A DNA stretch of 64,000 nucleotides, taken from positions 1 through 64,000 of the forward strand of contig JAEWMQ010000020.1 in assembly GCA_023393125.1 (NCBI GenBank). Direction: 5' to 3'. The number at the start of each line of letters is the position of its first letter. Positions within the stretch are counted from its first letter, which is position 1. The translations under genes were made by a program, and so were the position numbers. Of the stretch, positions 17,020 to 25,757 are shown piece after piece. This DNA comes from Bacillota bacterium (lineage in GTDB: Bacteria; Bacillota; Clostridia; Lachnospirales; Cellulosilyticaceae). A model generated the notes under the pieces. It did no database searches and had not been told where the DNA came from. It saw nothing but the letters and a program-made list of their open reading frames with translations.

Positions 17020-17574
17020 CTATACCTCTCTAGGGGCATAATGATTGACAGCAAAACTAAATGAAACTTTTATCAAATACATAATCAGTATTACTAATAA
17101 AAATTTTGGTAAATCATAGAAAAACAGTATTAACCATAAAATCCCAAAAGCCATAAATTCAGCCCCTATGGTTCGTTGCGCTGGATGATTTGCACATTTG
17201 TTTACAATAAAGGCACTCATAATGCTATATCCCCAGGTCAAAGCACATGGTAAGTAATATCCTCCCAATATAAAGGCCATTATTAATGGTTGAACATGTA
17301 TTGCAATAAAAATCAGTCTAGCTCTCGCATTTTCTTTATATTGATTATTGGTTGAAAAAGTAAAATTAGCAATTACCCCACCACTTATATCAAAAGCCAT
17401 TATCAAAATTACTACTATCTGAAATATTTCAAGACCTTTCCATTCTGAGTATGTTTTGGTTAAAAGTATTATTGTTGATAAAATTGCAAATACCAACGTC
17501 AATGTTAATTCTATTATTGTAGATTCTTTACCAAATACTTCATGCAAAAACTTCGGTATTTGAATTGATTTCAT
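17020..17574 (-). CDS. Hypothetical integral membrane protein
   Basis: 184 residues with about five or six transmembrane helices (around 20-40, 50-70, 88-108, 110-130 and 145-175). I do not recognise the family. The first 18 residues are polar (MKSIQIPKFLHEVFGKE). AAGGGGTGCATT precedes the ATG. It lies 18 bases after the TetR gene, so it is co-transcribed with its probable regulator and is likely the regulated function, for example export or a stress response. That role is inferred. Confidence 0.75.
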   Translation of the reverse strand: MKSIQIPKFLHEVFGKESTIIELTLTLVFAILSTIILLTKTYSEWKGLEIFQIVVILIMAFDISGGVIANFTFSTNNQYKENARARLIFIAIHVQPLIMAFILGGYYLPCALTWGYSIMSAFIVNKCANHPAQRTIGAEFMAFGILWLILFFYDLPKFLLVILIMYLIKVSFSFAVNHYAPREV

Positions 17575-17592
17575 AATGCACCCCTTATTCTA

Positions 17593-18198
17593 TTAATTAT
17601 TATTAAGCATGTCACAAATGAATTTTACTTGAAGATTCCACGCCTTTAGATATTCATCCCTGTCTCCTTCCATGAGAATATGCATCCCTATACCATCAAG
17701 AGTGGCAATAATCAGAGTAGAAAAAACGCTTGCTTCTTGATCTGATAAAGGTTTGTCTGATATTCGTTTTATTTGATCAGTTAAGCTAGCTTTTGAACTT
17801 TCTAGATATTCTCCCATAAGCTTTTGGTACGTTTTATTAAACATGCTCTCATGATAAAAAGAAAAAAAGGACTTATATAATTTTTTATAATCTTCCGATA
17901 TGGTGATGACAGATGCTCCTAAATGGTTCAAAAATCCACCTAAATCTTCATCTTCTAAATCATCAATAGGCTTAATCATTTTTTCCATAATCAGCTTAAG
18001 TGCTGCTTCTGGAATCTCTTGAGTGGTCTTAAAATGATGAAATATCGTACTTTTACTCACATTTGATAGGGCAGATAACTTAGAGGCACTGATACCACTA
18101 ATACCATTTTCCGATATCAAATTGATTGCTGAAATAAGTATCCTTGTATAAGTTTCATCCCCTTTTTCCACGCGCTTATCATTATTTCTTGATTCCAT
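17593..18198 (-). CDS. TetR/AcrR-family transcriptional regulator
   Basis: About 201 residues. The N-terminal helix-turn-helix is ILISAINLISENGISGISAS with LSNVSKSTIFHHFKT. The C-terminal ligand domain is variable. The ATG at 18198 has GGAGGATAAAGTT before it; the in-frame ATG at 18213 overlaps that site. A TetR-type operator lies in its own promoter, so autoregulation is likely. The gene is first in an operon with a membrane protein. Confidence 0.92.
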   Translation of the reverse strand: MESRNNDKRVEKGDETYTRILISAINLISENGISGISASKLSALSNVSKSTIFHHFKTTQEIPEAALKLIMEKMIKPIDDLEDEDLGGFLNHLGASVITISEDYKKLYKSFFSFYHESMFNKTYQKLMGEYLESSKASLTDQIKRISDKPLSDQEASVFSTLIIATLDGIGMHILMEGDRDEYLKAWNLQVKFICDMLNNN

Positions 18199-18229
18199 AA
18201 CTTTATCCTCCATTGAAATTATATTCTAC

Positions 18230-18258
18230 ATTATAAAACCAACCGTCCAGTCGGTCAA
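18230..18258 (-). promoter_or_regulatory. Promoter with TetR-type operator in the spacer
   Basis: Minus strand: TTGACC (18253-18258), 17 bases, TATAAT (18230-18235). The spacer holds GACCGACTGGACGGTTGG, an imperfect palindrome of the ACCG...CGGT type bound by many TetR repressors. Repressor binding would block the promoter directly. Confidence 0.8.
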
Positions 18259-18295
18259 TATTTTATTGCTTTTACATCCATAAAATGAAAAAAGT

Positions 18296-18317
18296 CTTGA
18301 AGTATCACTACTTCAAG
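18296..18317 (-). terminator. Intrinsic terminator
   Basis: Perfect 9-bp hairpin with a 4-base loop, followed on the minus strand by ACTTTTTTCATTTT. It would stop transcription coming from the att-side RNA fragment before the TetR promoter. Confidence 0.7.
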
Positions 18318-18374
18318 AGGTTCCATCTGCAAATACATTTAGCTTTAGATTATCATAATTCATTCCAAAATAAA

Positions 18375-18421
18375 AAGCCCTACAATCCTTGAAAAACAAG
18401 TAATTGTAAGACTTTACCCAC
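18375..18421 (-). terminator. Intrinsic terminator just outside the left att site
   Basis: On the minus strand AAGTCTTACAAT..CTTG pairs with CAAG..ATTGTAGGGCTT and a T run follows. It lies directly after the tRNA-3'-end-like sequence, as expected behind a tRNA gene. Confidence 0.75.
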
Positions 18422-18425
18422 TGTA

Positions 18426-18461
18426 CCTGATAAGATTTGAACCTACGACACACGGTTTAGG
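18426..18461 (-). repeat. Left attachment site (attL), tRNA 3'-half-like
   Basis: On the minus strand the site reads TAAACCGTGTGTCGTAGG then TTCAAATCTTATCAGGTAC: a T arm, part of an anticodon arm and an acceptor 3' strand. It matches the right copy except for about five positions, all transitions. A terminator follows on the outside. Confidence 0.7.
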
Positions 18462-18567
18462 AATTCGTAATCACTCCTTTTATGTATCTATTGATAATAC
18501 ATCAAATGCCATATTTATCAATATCTTAACATCTCTACTATGCTCTTATTTTCCTTTAAAATCTTAT

Positions 18568-18610
18568 TTTGACACAAAAATATGTGTCAAAATATGTGTC
18601 AAAATAACTC
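18568..18610. repeat. Short repeats TGTGTCAAAAT / TTGACACA (possible integrase arm sites)
   Basis: One inverted and two direct copies of TGTGTCAAA lie within about 40 bases near the left end. Two more copies lie just after the integrase gene (about 25468-25488). Repeats of this kind near element ends often bind the integrase N-terminal arm domain. The role is inferred from position. Confidence 0.5.
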
Positions 18611-18812
18611 TTCTCAATTACTGCCTGTTTAATTAAATATAAGTTCATCCAAAATAATATAAATATATCAATAAAAAGCAATATAGGCTTGATTACTAGA
18701 AACTTATATAAAACACAAAAACCTGATATAATAATCAATATTATATTTTTACATTAAATATTATAATCATTTTATCAAATTGTGCAGAATATTATATTTG
18801 GAGGTAGGTTGA

Positions 18813-19769
18813 ATGAATACACTGGCTATTACACAAGAAGAAATTGAAGCTATAGGTAAAAAATTAGAGGAATTATGGCAAAATATGAAAGAGGAAGAAA
18901 ATGCTAATGATGAAAATAACTTCATTGATATATTTGAACAAATGTATACTGAAGTTATTATGTCATGTGCTGATAGATTTACATTAGATATATCAGATTT
19001 AAAGTATTTAGTTAGATGCCAAAAAGGAAATTACTTAAATGATTATGAGAGATTAGTCCCAAAAGAAGAATATTGTAAAAAGAATAGATGGAATCCTGAT
19101 GGAGTAGCCTTTTTATATCTTGGGTTCGCTAACGAGAATATTGACAGACAAGATATAAATATTGCTAAAAGAACTTGTTTTGAAGAATCTAGAACTAAAG
19201 ATGGTGATTATGTAACAGTTTGTGAATTTGCACCAACTATTACCTCAGGAAAAATTATTAATCTATGTTATGAACTAACTTCGTACAGCGAAATAAATGA
19301 ACCTATGGATACATATTATGACTCAATCCAAGAACAAATACTGAAGAAACTTAAACCAAAATGCAAAAGGCTGAAACAGGCTGGTCTTTCAGACAACGCT
19401 ATATCGGGATGGCTTAAAGCTAAAACAAAAGAAGAATTAGATAAACATCAATTTGATAAGATAACTACCGAAAAAGTAGGTGTTGCACTGGCAAAAATAC
19501 TTTTAAAAATATTAGAGGAATATGTCGTTAAGCCGATAAATGATGATGACGTTGAGTCCATAAAAGAGTATTTACCATTTAGATATTTTGCCAAATATCT
19601 TAGAAACAAAGGATATTTAGGGATTATTTATAAAAGTACTCGAATGAACTTATTGAATGAAAATGGAATGAATGTGGTGTTATTTAATAAGAATCATGCC
19701 TCATATGTTGATAACACAATGCAAATTTTCATTAAAGAAAAGGGTGAATATAAGTTAATTAAAGATTAA
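18813..19769 (+). CDS. RES-domain protein (NAD-degrading toxin family), element cargo
   Basis: 318 residues. The C-terminal half carries the RES pattern: NRWNPDGVAFLYLGFAN (about 91-107), a conserved Glu near FEESR (about 126) and PFRYFAKYLRNKGYLGIIYK leading into STR (about 262-284), then VVLF. RES toxins degrade NAD+ and are usually paired with an Xre/MbcA antitoxin. The N-terminal 60 residues are a helical region. GGAGG lies eight bases before the ATG. It stands alone at the left end of the element, with no adjacent antitoxin on its strand. Toxin-like activity is inferred. Confidence 0.78.
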   Translation: MNTLAITQEEIEAIGKKLEELWQNMKEEENANDENNFIDIFEQMYTEVIMSCADRFTLDISDLKYLVRCQKGNYLNDYERLVPKEEYCKKNRWNPDGVAFLYLGFANENIDRQDINIAKRTCFEESRTKDGDYVTVCEFAPTITSGKIINLCYELTSYSEINEPMDTYYDSIQEQILKKLKPKCKRLKQAGLSDNAISGWLKAKTKEELDKHQFDKITTEKVGVALAKILLKILEEYVVKPINDDDVESIKEYLPFRYFAKYLRNKGYLGIIYKSTRMNLLNENGMNVVLFNKNHASYVDNTMQIFIKEKGEYKLIKD

Positions 19770-19839
19770 CTCAAGTTTAAAATAATCATTCCTAAAAAAC
19801 TATGTACATTTGATTGCTCACGTGGTCTAGGAGATAGGC

Positions 19840-19872
19840 CTAATAACCCCCCCTATTGGGTACGGGGGGTAT
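19840..19872. other. C/G-rich inverted repeat in an AT-rich spacer
   Basis: CCCCCCTATTGGGTACGGGGGG-like pairing (six Cs and six Gs) between the RES gene and the converging HTH gene. It can form a strong hairpin; there is no long T run, so it may be a weak bidirectional terminator. Confidence 0.45.
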
Positions 19873-19907
19873 CTGTTAGCTTTCATATAGTCCATTAATT
19901 AAAGTTA

Positions 19908-20174
19908 CTATCGATTGTCACCATATAGTATTTTTAATAGGTCTGTTGCTCTTATTTTAATAGTGCCTAGTTTAATTGTTGGAAGTTCACCACGTTTAAT
20001 CATATGGTATACAGCTTCTCTAGTAAGTCCTAACATTTTAGCAACTTCAGGAACGGTATATAATGCCTTATCAAAATCTATGTTGTTACCTTCCAGTTCA
20101 TTTATCTTCTCAGTTAATTCATTTACTTTTTTTGCTAGTTGTCTAATTTTTTGATGTAATTCTAAGTCATTCAT
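19908..20174 (-). CDS. Helix-turn-helix DNA-binding protein (excisionase/HTH_17 type)
   Basis: About 88 residues. A short coiled coil (LAKKVNELTEKINELEGN) precedes a MerR-like HTH_17 domain: YTVPEVAKMLGLTREAVYHM with IKRGELPTIKLG. Proteins of this kind act as excisionases or copy/expression regulators in integrative elements. The ATG at 20174 has GAGGG eight bases upstream; a frame to 20216 exists but is less well supported. It may cooperate with the integrase during excision. Confidence 0.78.
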   Translation of the reverse strand: MNDLELHQKIRQLAKKVNELTEKINELEGNNIDFDKALYTVPEVAKMLGLTREAVYHMIKRGELPTIKLGTIKIRATDLLKILYGDNR

Positions 20175-20285
20175 CTTTAATGCCCTCATGTTTTTTGCTT
20201 CAGTATAAACCATCAATAGACTTAAAGTAAAGTTTTTCGTGAACTCACTAAAACCCTTGATATTATTAGTGTTTAGTCGAATGAT

Positions 20286-20777
20286 TTAGGTTGAAAACAA
20301 CCCTTTAACCAAAAACAAAGGAACCAACTTTCTATCCATTATATTTCTTCTTCTTAAATTAAAGGTTGGTGTTGTAATGTCCAATATCTCACATATGCGA
20401 TTTACTGAATATCTCTTGAAGTATTTCATCTCAATCAATAACTTCTCTTGTTCTGTTAATGTGGCCAATACATTTTCAACCCTTTTTATTTGACGTTCTT
20501 TTCTTTGAATATTTAACTCTATTGCCTTTATCCTATCAGCTAAATTTTCATCACGATTAATAACTTCATCTTCAACCGAACTTACTATTTTATAGGTTTG
20601 TGAACCAGCTTTTTCATTCCCACTCAATACCGTTATTCTCCGAACTTCTTGAATTTCTTCAAGGTCAATCTTTAAATTTTCTATTTCAGCTTTAAGCTTT
20701 GGAATTCCGTATAATATCTCTTCAACTTTTCCATAGTTGCTATCCTTCATTCTCCATCCATCCCCCTTTTTTGTCAT
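20286..20777 (-). CDS. ArpU/RinA-like phage transcriptional regulator (sigma-like HTH)
   Basis: Up to 163 residues. The N-terminal two-thirds is charged and helical (probable coiled coil). The C-terminus resembles sigma region 4: LTEQEKLLIEMKYFKRYSVN with RICEILDITTPTFNLRRR. Such proteins switch on late genes in phages and satellites. The ATG at 20750 (MKDSNYGKVEE) is an alternative start. With no packaging genes in this element, it may instead act on a helper phage or on the element's own operon. That is inference. Confidence 0.7.
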   Translation of the reverse strand: MTKKGDGWRMKDSNYGKVEEILYGIPKLKAEIENLKIDLEEIQEVRRITVLSGNEKAGSQTYKIVSSVEDEVINRDENLADRIKAIELNIQRKERQIKRVENVLATLTEQEKLLIEMKYFKRYSVNRICEILDITTPTFNLRRRNIMDRKLVPLFLVKGLFST

Positions 20778-20884
20778 CTTGTTTTAAGTTTTTCATCCAT
20801 TATTAATCGTCTAAATGACACATTAACCCTTTGATGCTCATAACATACAGCCATTTTTTCACCGTCACCCTATTGCCTATAAAT

Positions 20885-20945
20885 TCTTTAATATATATAT
20901 TTATATATATTAATAATAAATAATTATTAATAATACAAAAAACAA
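20885..20945. other. AT-only palindromic region, possible replication origin of the element
   Basis: A run of almost only A and T with two nested imperfect palindromes (around 20890-20913 and 20912-20933) in a 509-base stretch without genes (20778-21286), next to the primase-helicase gene. Apart from this I see nothing in the stretch. Origin function is inferred from position and composition. Confidence 0.35.
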
Positions 20946-21286
20946 ATGACAAAGGCTGACATAACACTGAATCATTTGATACTCTATGTTAGAAGGATAT
21001 CACTCATTAGTCATCTGTTTGGTAATATATTTAACTATCAATTCATTTAACTTCTATAAGTATTGATATTCAGCACGTACAGCTTGTCATCTAAATACAG
21101 CTATCTTTAATAAATACGTAATAAACTCTATAAGCCATTGACTCGTGATGAGACAACCCAATATTTAAACATCACTGATGCTGTAGTTTCCAATCCCCTC
21201 TGATATCATTCAGGAAGTATATGCTAAGCTTATGATTAAGTCGACCATTTTGAGTGATAATATAAAATAGCATGGGTAAACATCTT

Positions 21287-23188
21287 TTATTCTTTTCTAT
21301 CATTTACAAAAATATAACCTCTTGTTTTATCAGGAAGCCTAACTTGTTTTCTTTCATAACCACATATTGACCTAACTTGTCGGCTGAACTTATTTGAAGT
21401 AATTGGGCTATAACCATTATCATGACACCAAACAACATATTTTCTATAACTTGATATTGTAGTTTGGTTTAAAACATCCACTTCCTCACAAAACTGTATG
21501 ACCGGATTATTATCTTTGTTATATTCATCAAGTTCTCTTTTAACGGCTTCAGGTGTGGTAAATCCATGATTGTTTATGACTCTATCAAGTCCTCTGAGTG
21601 CAATTAATAAGAAATATTCCATAGCTTCAGGTATTGAAAGTTTATCCTTAATTTGTGGGTCAAAATCGCTATCGGTTGGTTTGAAACTAGCATTGAATGG
21701 AATTATCATCATTCTTCTTCTAAATCCCCATGAACTATCCTTCACATTCGGAATGGTATTGGCTGAGAAAATAAGTTTGGCATATGATCTAATTGGATAT
21801 ACATTCTTTCCTTTTTCTTCAACATCTAACCTTTCACCAGTAGTCAACTTCTTCAAGTCTTCACTTTCTTCAATGTATGCCCCTGAGATATCATCACCTA
21901 TGTTTGCCAGCTTACCTTGTAGCTGGAAAGCGTTAAATCTCTTTGTCAGGTTTTTCATTGATACACTAGAAATATTATCTTCACCCAATAAACGTGTGAT
22001 AGTTTCTAGTATTGTACTTTTACCATTTGACCCTTCACCAGTTAAGATGAAGAACTTTCCTATTTCTGACCTTCTGTATAAACAGAATCCAACCATTTCT
22101 TCAATTAATGATTTAATACTTTCATCACCACAACTGACCTTTTTAAGTAGGTTTTCAACTGTTTCACTGTATGCGTTAGGGTTGTAATTCCAATCAATCT
22201 TATTCTGAAATACTCTTTTAGGGTCATGGTCAAGAAGTTTCTTTTCATATACGTCATAGATACCATTTTTCATCAATATGTATCTTTCAGATTCAACACT
22301 TCGTTCAGGACATATGAGTTCCAGCCATCTTAAAACCTCTCCCCGCACTGACTTTGTACTATTATTAATGTACTTCAAAAGAAGTCTTTCTATTTGGTCA
22401 GTATCTCTTTTATATACACCATCAACATAAATATGAAGATGACCATTAATCTTGATGATGTGGTATTCATCTTTTAAATATGTTGCTAGTGCTTCATATT
22501 GAAGTTTGCCAGTTTCATTGTAAAAAGAAGCCTTTAGAAAAGCATCATCCCGTAAAATAGTTTCAATCTCTTTTGTGCTGATACTATCCTTCAGGATATA
22601 TTTATTGATTAAGCGAATTGTTTCCCTGACTTGCTCTTTAGTCATTCCAGCCTTTTGAAGTGTAAGGATATAATTAAATAACGCTTGATTTCTCCCCTCA
22701 CCCTCAACCATATCTTGAAAGTTGATTTTTGCCCTAATAGGTTTTAACCATGCTGGAATAATGTCCAATTCATCAACCACTTTTACAATCTCACGACCTT
22801 CACCATTAATTACTAATGGACAAATACGGTTGTTTGTTCCAAGTTTAATATCCATGTGGGTAATACCAACACATGAAACTTTATTTGTAGACTCTTTTAT
22901 TAAGTCACTGTTTCTGAAATAGAAGTGTTTACCTCTACTTGTTTTTATGATGTTACATTCTATATTTAAGTCATCAATTATGGTATGAAGAAGGTCAGCT
23001 TGACCCTCATCATCAATGTCCACCATAACAACATCAGCTTCTAACACCCCACCAAAGTTATCAAGTGAACTAACTTCATCATATGAATAAAATTTTGTTC
23101 TGTTTTTTACTTCCTCAGTTGGAACTTTTCCGTTTTTGAAGGTTGGAATATATCCTTTTAACATGCCTTCAAGTCTATTCATTATCAA
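21287..23188 (-). CDS. P4-type primase-helicase (prim-pol plus superfamily 3 helicase)
   Basis: 633 residues. The N-terminal archaeo-eukaryotic-type prim-pol shows VVMVDIDDE (metal-binding acidic pair) and TSRGKHFYF (nucleotide-binding Lys-His). A primase C-terminal segment follows around GEGRNQALFNYILTLQKAGM. The D5-type helicase has Walker A GEGSNGKSTILE (about 388), Walker B KLANIGDDISGAY and sensor-like IFSANTIPNVKD. It would replicate the excised element. The first codon at 23188 is TTG with AGGGGATG before it; ATG two codons later is possible. Confidence 0.92.
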   Translation of the reverse strand: MIMNRLEGMLKGYIPTFKNGKVPTEEVKNRTKFYSYDEVSSLDNFGGVLEADVVMVDIDDEGQADLLHTIIDDLNIECNIIKTSRGKHFYFRNSDLIKESTNKVSCVGITHMDIKLGTNNRICPLVINGEGREIVKVVDELDIIPAWLKPIRAKINFQDMVEGEGRNQALFNYILTLQKAGMTKEQVRETIRLINKYILKDSISTKEIETILRDDAFLKASFYNETGKLQYEALATYLKDEYHIIKINGHLHIYVDGVYKRDTDQIERLLLKYINNSTKSVRGEVLRWLELICPERSVESERYILMKNGIYDVYEKKLLDHDPKRVFQNKIDWNYNPNAYSETVENLLKKVSCGDESIKSLIEEMVGFCLYRRSEIGKFFILTGEGSNGKSTILETITRLLGEDNISSVSMKNLTKRFNAFQLQGKLANIGDDISGAYIEESEDLKKLTTGERLDVEEKGKNVYPIRSYAKLIFSANTIPNVKDSSWGFRRRMMIIPFNASFKPTDSDFDPQIKDKLSIPEAMEYFLLIALRGLDRVINNHGFTTPEAVKRELDEYNKDNNPVIQFCEEVDVLNQTTISSYRKYVVWCHDNGYSPITSNKFSRQVRSICGYERKQVRLPDKTRGYIFVNDRKE

Positions 23189-23237
23189 TACATCCCCTTT
23201 TTACTAATTTAACTATTTGATTACTTAAATGTCTTTA

Positions 23238-23411
23238 TCACATACATACCTTTTTCTTTTTTAAAAACTCATATAAGTCTTTTTCATTTACTCTCAAGGC
23301 ATTCTTATTTAATACAATTAATGGAAACCCCTTACTATGAAGCATTTCATATGTTGCCGTTTTGCTTAATCCACATATCTCTTGAACCTGTTTCGGTTTT
23401 AATAATTTCAT
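23238..23411 (-). CDS. Small AlpA/excisionase-like HTH protein
   Basis: 57 residues on the minus strand from ATG at 23411: MKLLKPKQVQEICGLSKTAT, then YEMLHSKGFPLIVLNKNALR, ending in a Lys-rich tail. This is a MerR/AlpA-like helix-turn-helix with the usual wing (FPLIVLNKNALRV). A purine-rich AGGGAG lies about 13 bases upstream, somewhat far. It lies between the Cro-like gene and the primase and is probably in the same early operon. Likely an excisionase or replication regulator. Confidence 0.7.
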   Translation of the reverse strand: MKLLKPKQVQEICGLSKTATYEMLHSKGFPLIVLNKNALRVNEKDLYEFLKKKKVCM

Positions 23412-23493
23412 ATTTTATGCTTATCTCCCTTCTGTTCCTTGGAATTTTTACACATATCCATGCTGTGCTATATGAATCTATGTAATATCGTAT

Positions 23494-23697
23494 CTATTCC
23501 TCTTTTAATAAGGTTTTAACATCTACACCTAATGCCTTTGCTAATTTACCTAAGGTTATTGGTTTGATAGTTAACTTTTTACCATTTATAAGCGCAGAAA
23601 GATATGGTCTACTAAGACCCGATACTCTAGCAAGTTCATTTATCGTCATTAACCTGTCAGCAAGTATAATTTTTATTTTGTCTCTTGAGATATTCAC
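23494..23697 (-). CDS. Cro/XRE-type helix-turn-helix regulator
   Basis: 67 residues, all HTH: MTINELARVSGLSRPYLSAL with INGKKLTIKPITLGKLAKAL. The start is GTG at 23697 with AGGAGGTGAAATT before it. It is divergent from the CI-like repressor at 23839, and together they form a genetic switch over the 141-base region between them. It probably heads the replication operon running leftwards. Confidence 0.85.
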   Translation of the reverse strand: MNISRDKIKIILADRLMTINELARVSGLSRPYLSALINGKKLTIKPITLGKLAKALGVDVKTLLKEE

Positions 23698-23838
23698 AAT
23701 TTCACCTCCTTTTTTAGAACTCTATTGAGTACTTCACAATAAATATATCTTTCTAAATAGGATATGTTAAGATACATTTTAATTTTTTAGTTTACATTTG
23801 AGTACTTTAAGTGATAATATACTTTTAGAGGTGAGTTA

Positions 23839-24237
23839 ATGAATACAGGAGAAAAACTTAAATTAAGAAGAAAAACAAAGGGTTTTACTCAAAAGGAACT
23901 AGCCAAATACAGTCTTGTTTCTGAAAATGCAATAAAACAGTATGAAAGTAATAAAAGAACGCCACGAATTGAACAGTTGACCAAATTATCAGGTGTATTA
24001 GATTGTTCCCCATTAGACTTGTTAGGAGACGATTTAAGCCCCCTCAGTAAATGGAATTATCAATATGACATAGCAACTCTAAGTCAAGAAGTTCATTTAT
24101 TTGATAGCATAACTGAATTCTTCGGAAAAGATGCCTCTATTCTATTAGGTACTTATACATCTTTAAATGCTACTGGAAAGGATAAGGTACAAGAATACAT
24201 TCAAGATATGTTAAAACTTTATGAAGAAGGTGAGTAA
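23839..24237 (+). CDS. XRE-family repressor (CI-like)
   Basis: 132 residues. The N-terminal HTH is KLRRKTKGFTQKELAKYSLV with SENAIKQYESNKRTP. The C-terminal half is a helical region with no peptidase motif (no Ser-Lys dyad visible). GAGGTGAGTTA precedes the ATG. Its stop codon abuts the integrase ATG, so repressor and integrase are co-expressed, as in many integrative elements. It likely keeps the leftward operon silent. Confidence 0.87.
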   Translation: MNTGEKLKLRRKTKGFTQKELAKYSLVSENAIKQYESNKRTPRIEQLTKLSGVLDCSPLDLLGDDLSPLSKWNYQYDIATLSQEVHLFDSITEFFGKDASILLGTYTSLNATGKDKVQEYIQDMLKLYEEGE

Positions 24238-25428
24238 ATGGCTGAGCAACAAAAGAAAAGAAAAAAGGGTGAACGTGCTGACGGACGTATTCAAGCACGT
24301 GTAAATATTGGACGTGACGAAAAAGGAAAGATTAAATACAAATACTTTTATGGTCGTACATTAAAAGAAGCTAATGCAAAAGCAGAAGCCTATAAACTGG
24401 ATTTACTCAATTATGGTAGACCACTAGATACTAATAGTACTACGCTTTCAGAATGGACGTATAAGCACCTTTTCACTAATGTATACCCAACAGTATCTGC
24501 TAGTACCTTTGAACGTTATATGACAACATATAATAATCATATAAGAGGCTCTTATGTTGGTAATATGAACGTTCAAGAAATACAGCAAGTTCATCTTCAA
24601 AACTATCTAAACACTAAGACCTCTCTTTCTAAGAGTTCCATAAAGAAAATTTATGAACTACTCAATAACTCTTTTAAGTCAGCAATAGCAAATAACCTAA
24701 TACGGTTAAATCCATTGGATAGTGTTAAATTGCCCTCTAGTGAGGTGAAACCAAAATCAATAGAGATACTAACTCTTGCTGAACAAAAAGCCTATATAAA
24801 TGCTTTAGAAAACTCAGGAGTAAAGATGATATTATTCACACTACTTAATACTGGTATGCGTGTAGGTGAAGCTATGGCTCTAAAATGGGATAATGTAGAC
24901 CTTACCAATGCCACTATAACAGTTTGTGAAAACATCAAGAAAGTAAAACAATACGATACTAAAGGTAATTCAAAAAATATACTTATTACAAAATCACCAA
25001 AAACAGAAAAAGGTAATAGGCTATTACCAATTCCAAAGTTTCTGGTGAATGAATTAAAGCGATTTAAATTATCTTCTCATAAAAGTAAAGATGGTCTAGT
25101 ATTCTGTTCAAGAAATGGAACCCCATTGGAATATAACACTATTAGACGTGCTCATGTAAACATTTGCAAAAAAGCTGAAATAAGACCTTATGAATTAATG
25201 GATGATGAAGGAAACACAACAATACAATATAAAGGTGTATCTCTTCATGCCCTTAGACATACCTTTGCAACACGTATGATTGAAAATGGTGTGGACGTTA
25301 AAACCGTATCTGAGTTACTAGGACACGCTTCAATAGAAATAACACTCAATACATATGTTCATAGTACAAATGAAGCCAAAAGAAAAGCTATTGATACAAT
25401 GGAGCAAATGTATGAAGGCTTAATATAA
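24238..25428 (+). CDS. int: Tyrosine recombinase (phage-type integrase)
   Basis: 396 residues. A short basic N-terminal arm-binding domain (about 15-55, AP2-like: DGRIQARVNIGRDEKGKIK) is followed by a SAM-like core-binding domain (65-160) and the catalytic domain. The catalytic residues are Arg in LLNTGMRVGEAMALKW, His-x-x-Arg in SLHALRHTFATRMI, His in LLGHASIEITLNTY, and that Tyr as nucleophile. It starts immediately after the repressor stop, with AAGGTGAGTAA before it. It would recombine the element with the tRNA-like att site. Confidence 0.95.
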   Translation: MAEQQKKRKKGERADGRIQARVNIGRDEKGKIKYKYFYGRTLKEANAKAEAYKLDLLNYGRPLDTNSTTLSEWTYKHLFTNVYPTVSASTFERYMTTYNNHIRGSYVGNMNVQEIQQVHLQNYLNTKTSLSKSSIKKIYELLNNSFKSAIANNLIRLNPLDSVKLPSSEVKPKSIEILTLAEQKAYINALENSGVKMILFTLLNTGMRVGEAMALKWDNVDLTNATITVCENIKKVKQYDTKGNSKNILITKSPKTEKGNRLLPIPKFLVNELKRFKLSSHKSKDGLVFCSRNGTPLEYNTIRRAHVNICKKAEIRPYELMDDEGNTTIQYKGVSLHALRHTFATRMIENGVDVKTVSELLGHASIEITLNTYVHSTNEAKRKAIDTMEQMYEGLI

Positions 25429-25430
25429 AT

Positions 25431-25463
25431 AAATCCTACCCCTTAAACTGGAGTAGGATTTTC
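25431..25463 (+). terminator. Intrinsic terminator of the repressor-integrase operon
   Basis: AAATCCTAC pairs with GTAGGATTT around a short loop and is followed by TCTTTTTT on the plus strand. Confidence 0.8.
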
Positions 25464-25467
25464 TTTT

Positions 25468-25488
25468 TTGTGTCAAAAGTGTGTCAAC
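25468..25488. repeat. Two copies of GTGTCAAA-type repeat after the integrase
   Basis: TTGTGTCAAAAGTGTGTCAA contains two tandem copies of the motif also present near the left end (18568-18610). Possible integrase arm-binding sites. Confidence 0.45.
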
Positions 25489-25757
25489 TACATCAAACCA
25501 TTTCTTCTAAACCTTATAAAATCAATATTTATCACTTCTATGATATACGAATTAGGAAACCTGCTGAATTGTCATTTTGAAATCATTTAGCAAAGGCTAT
25601 GCCCTTTGATTATCAATGGGTATAGCTTTTAAGCTTTTATACTTTTGACAATCTATCTTTAATTTAGGTTTTGACGACTAAATGACGCCGTATTAATGCA
25701 AACTAATAGGCACTATTTATTATTATTTAAAATATATAGTAAAAATATAACTATTGG

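Noticed and set aside
18556..18738. 60-residue open frame at the left end of the element.
   Set aside because: It runs through the TGTGTCAAA repeats, has no ribosome site and gives a low-complexity FDTYFDTYF product; treated as spurious.
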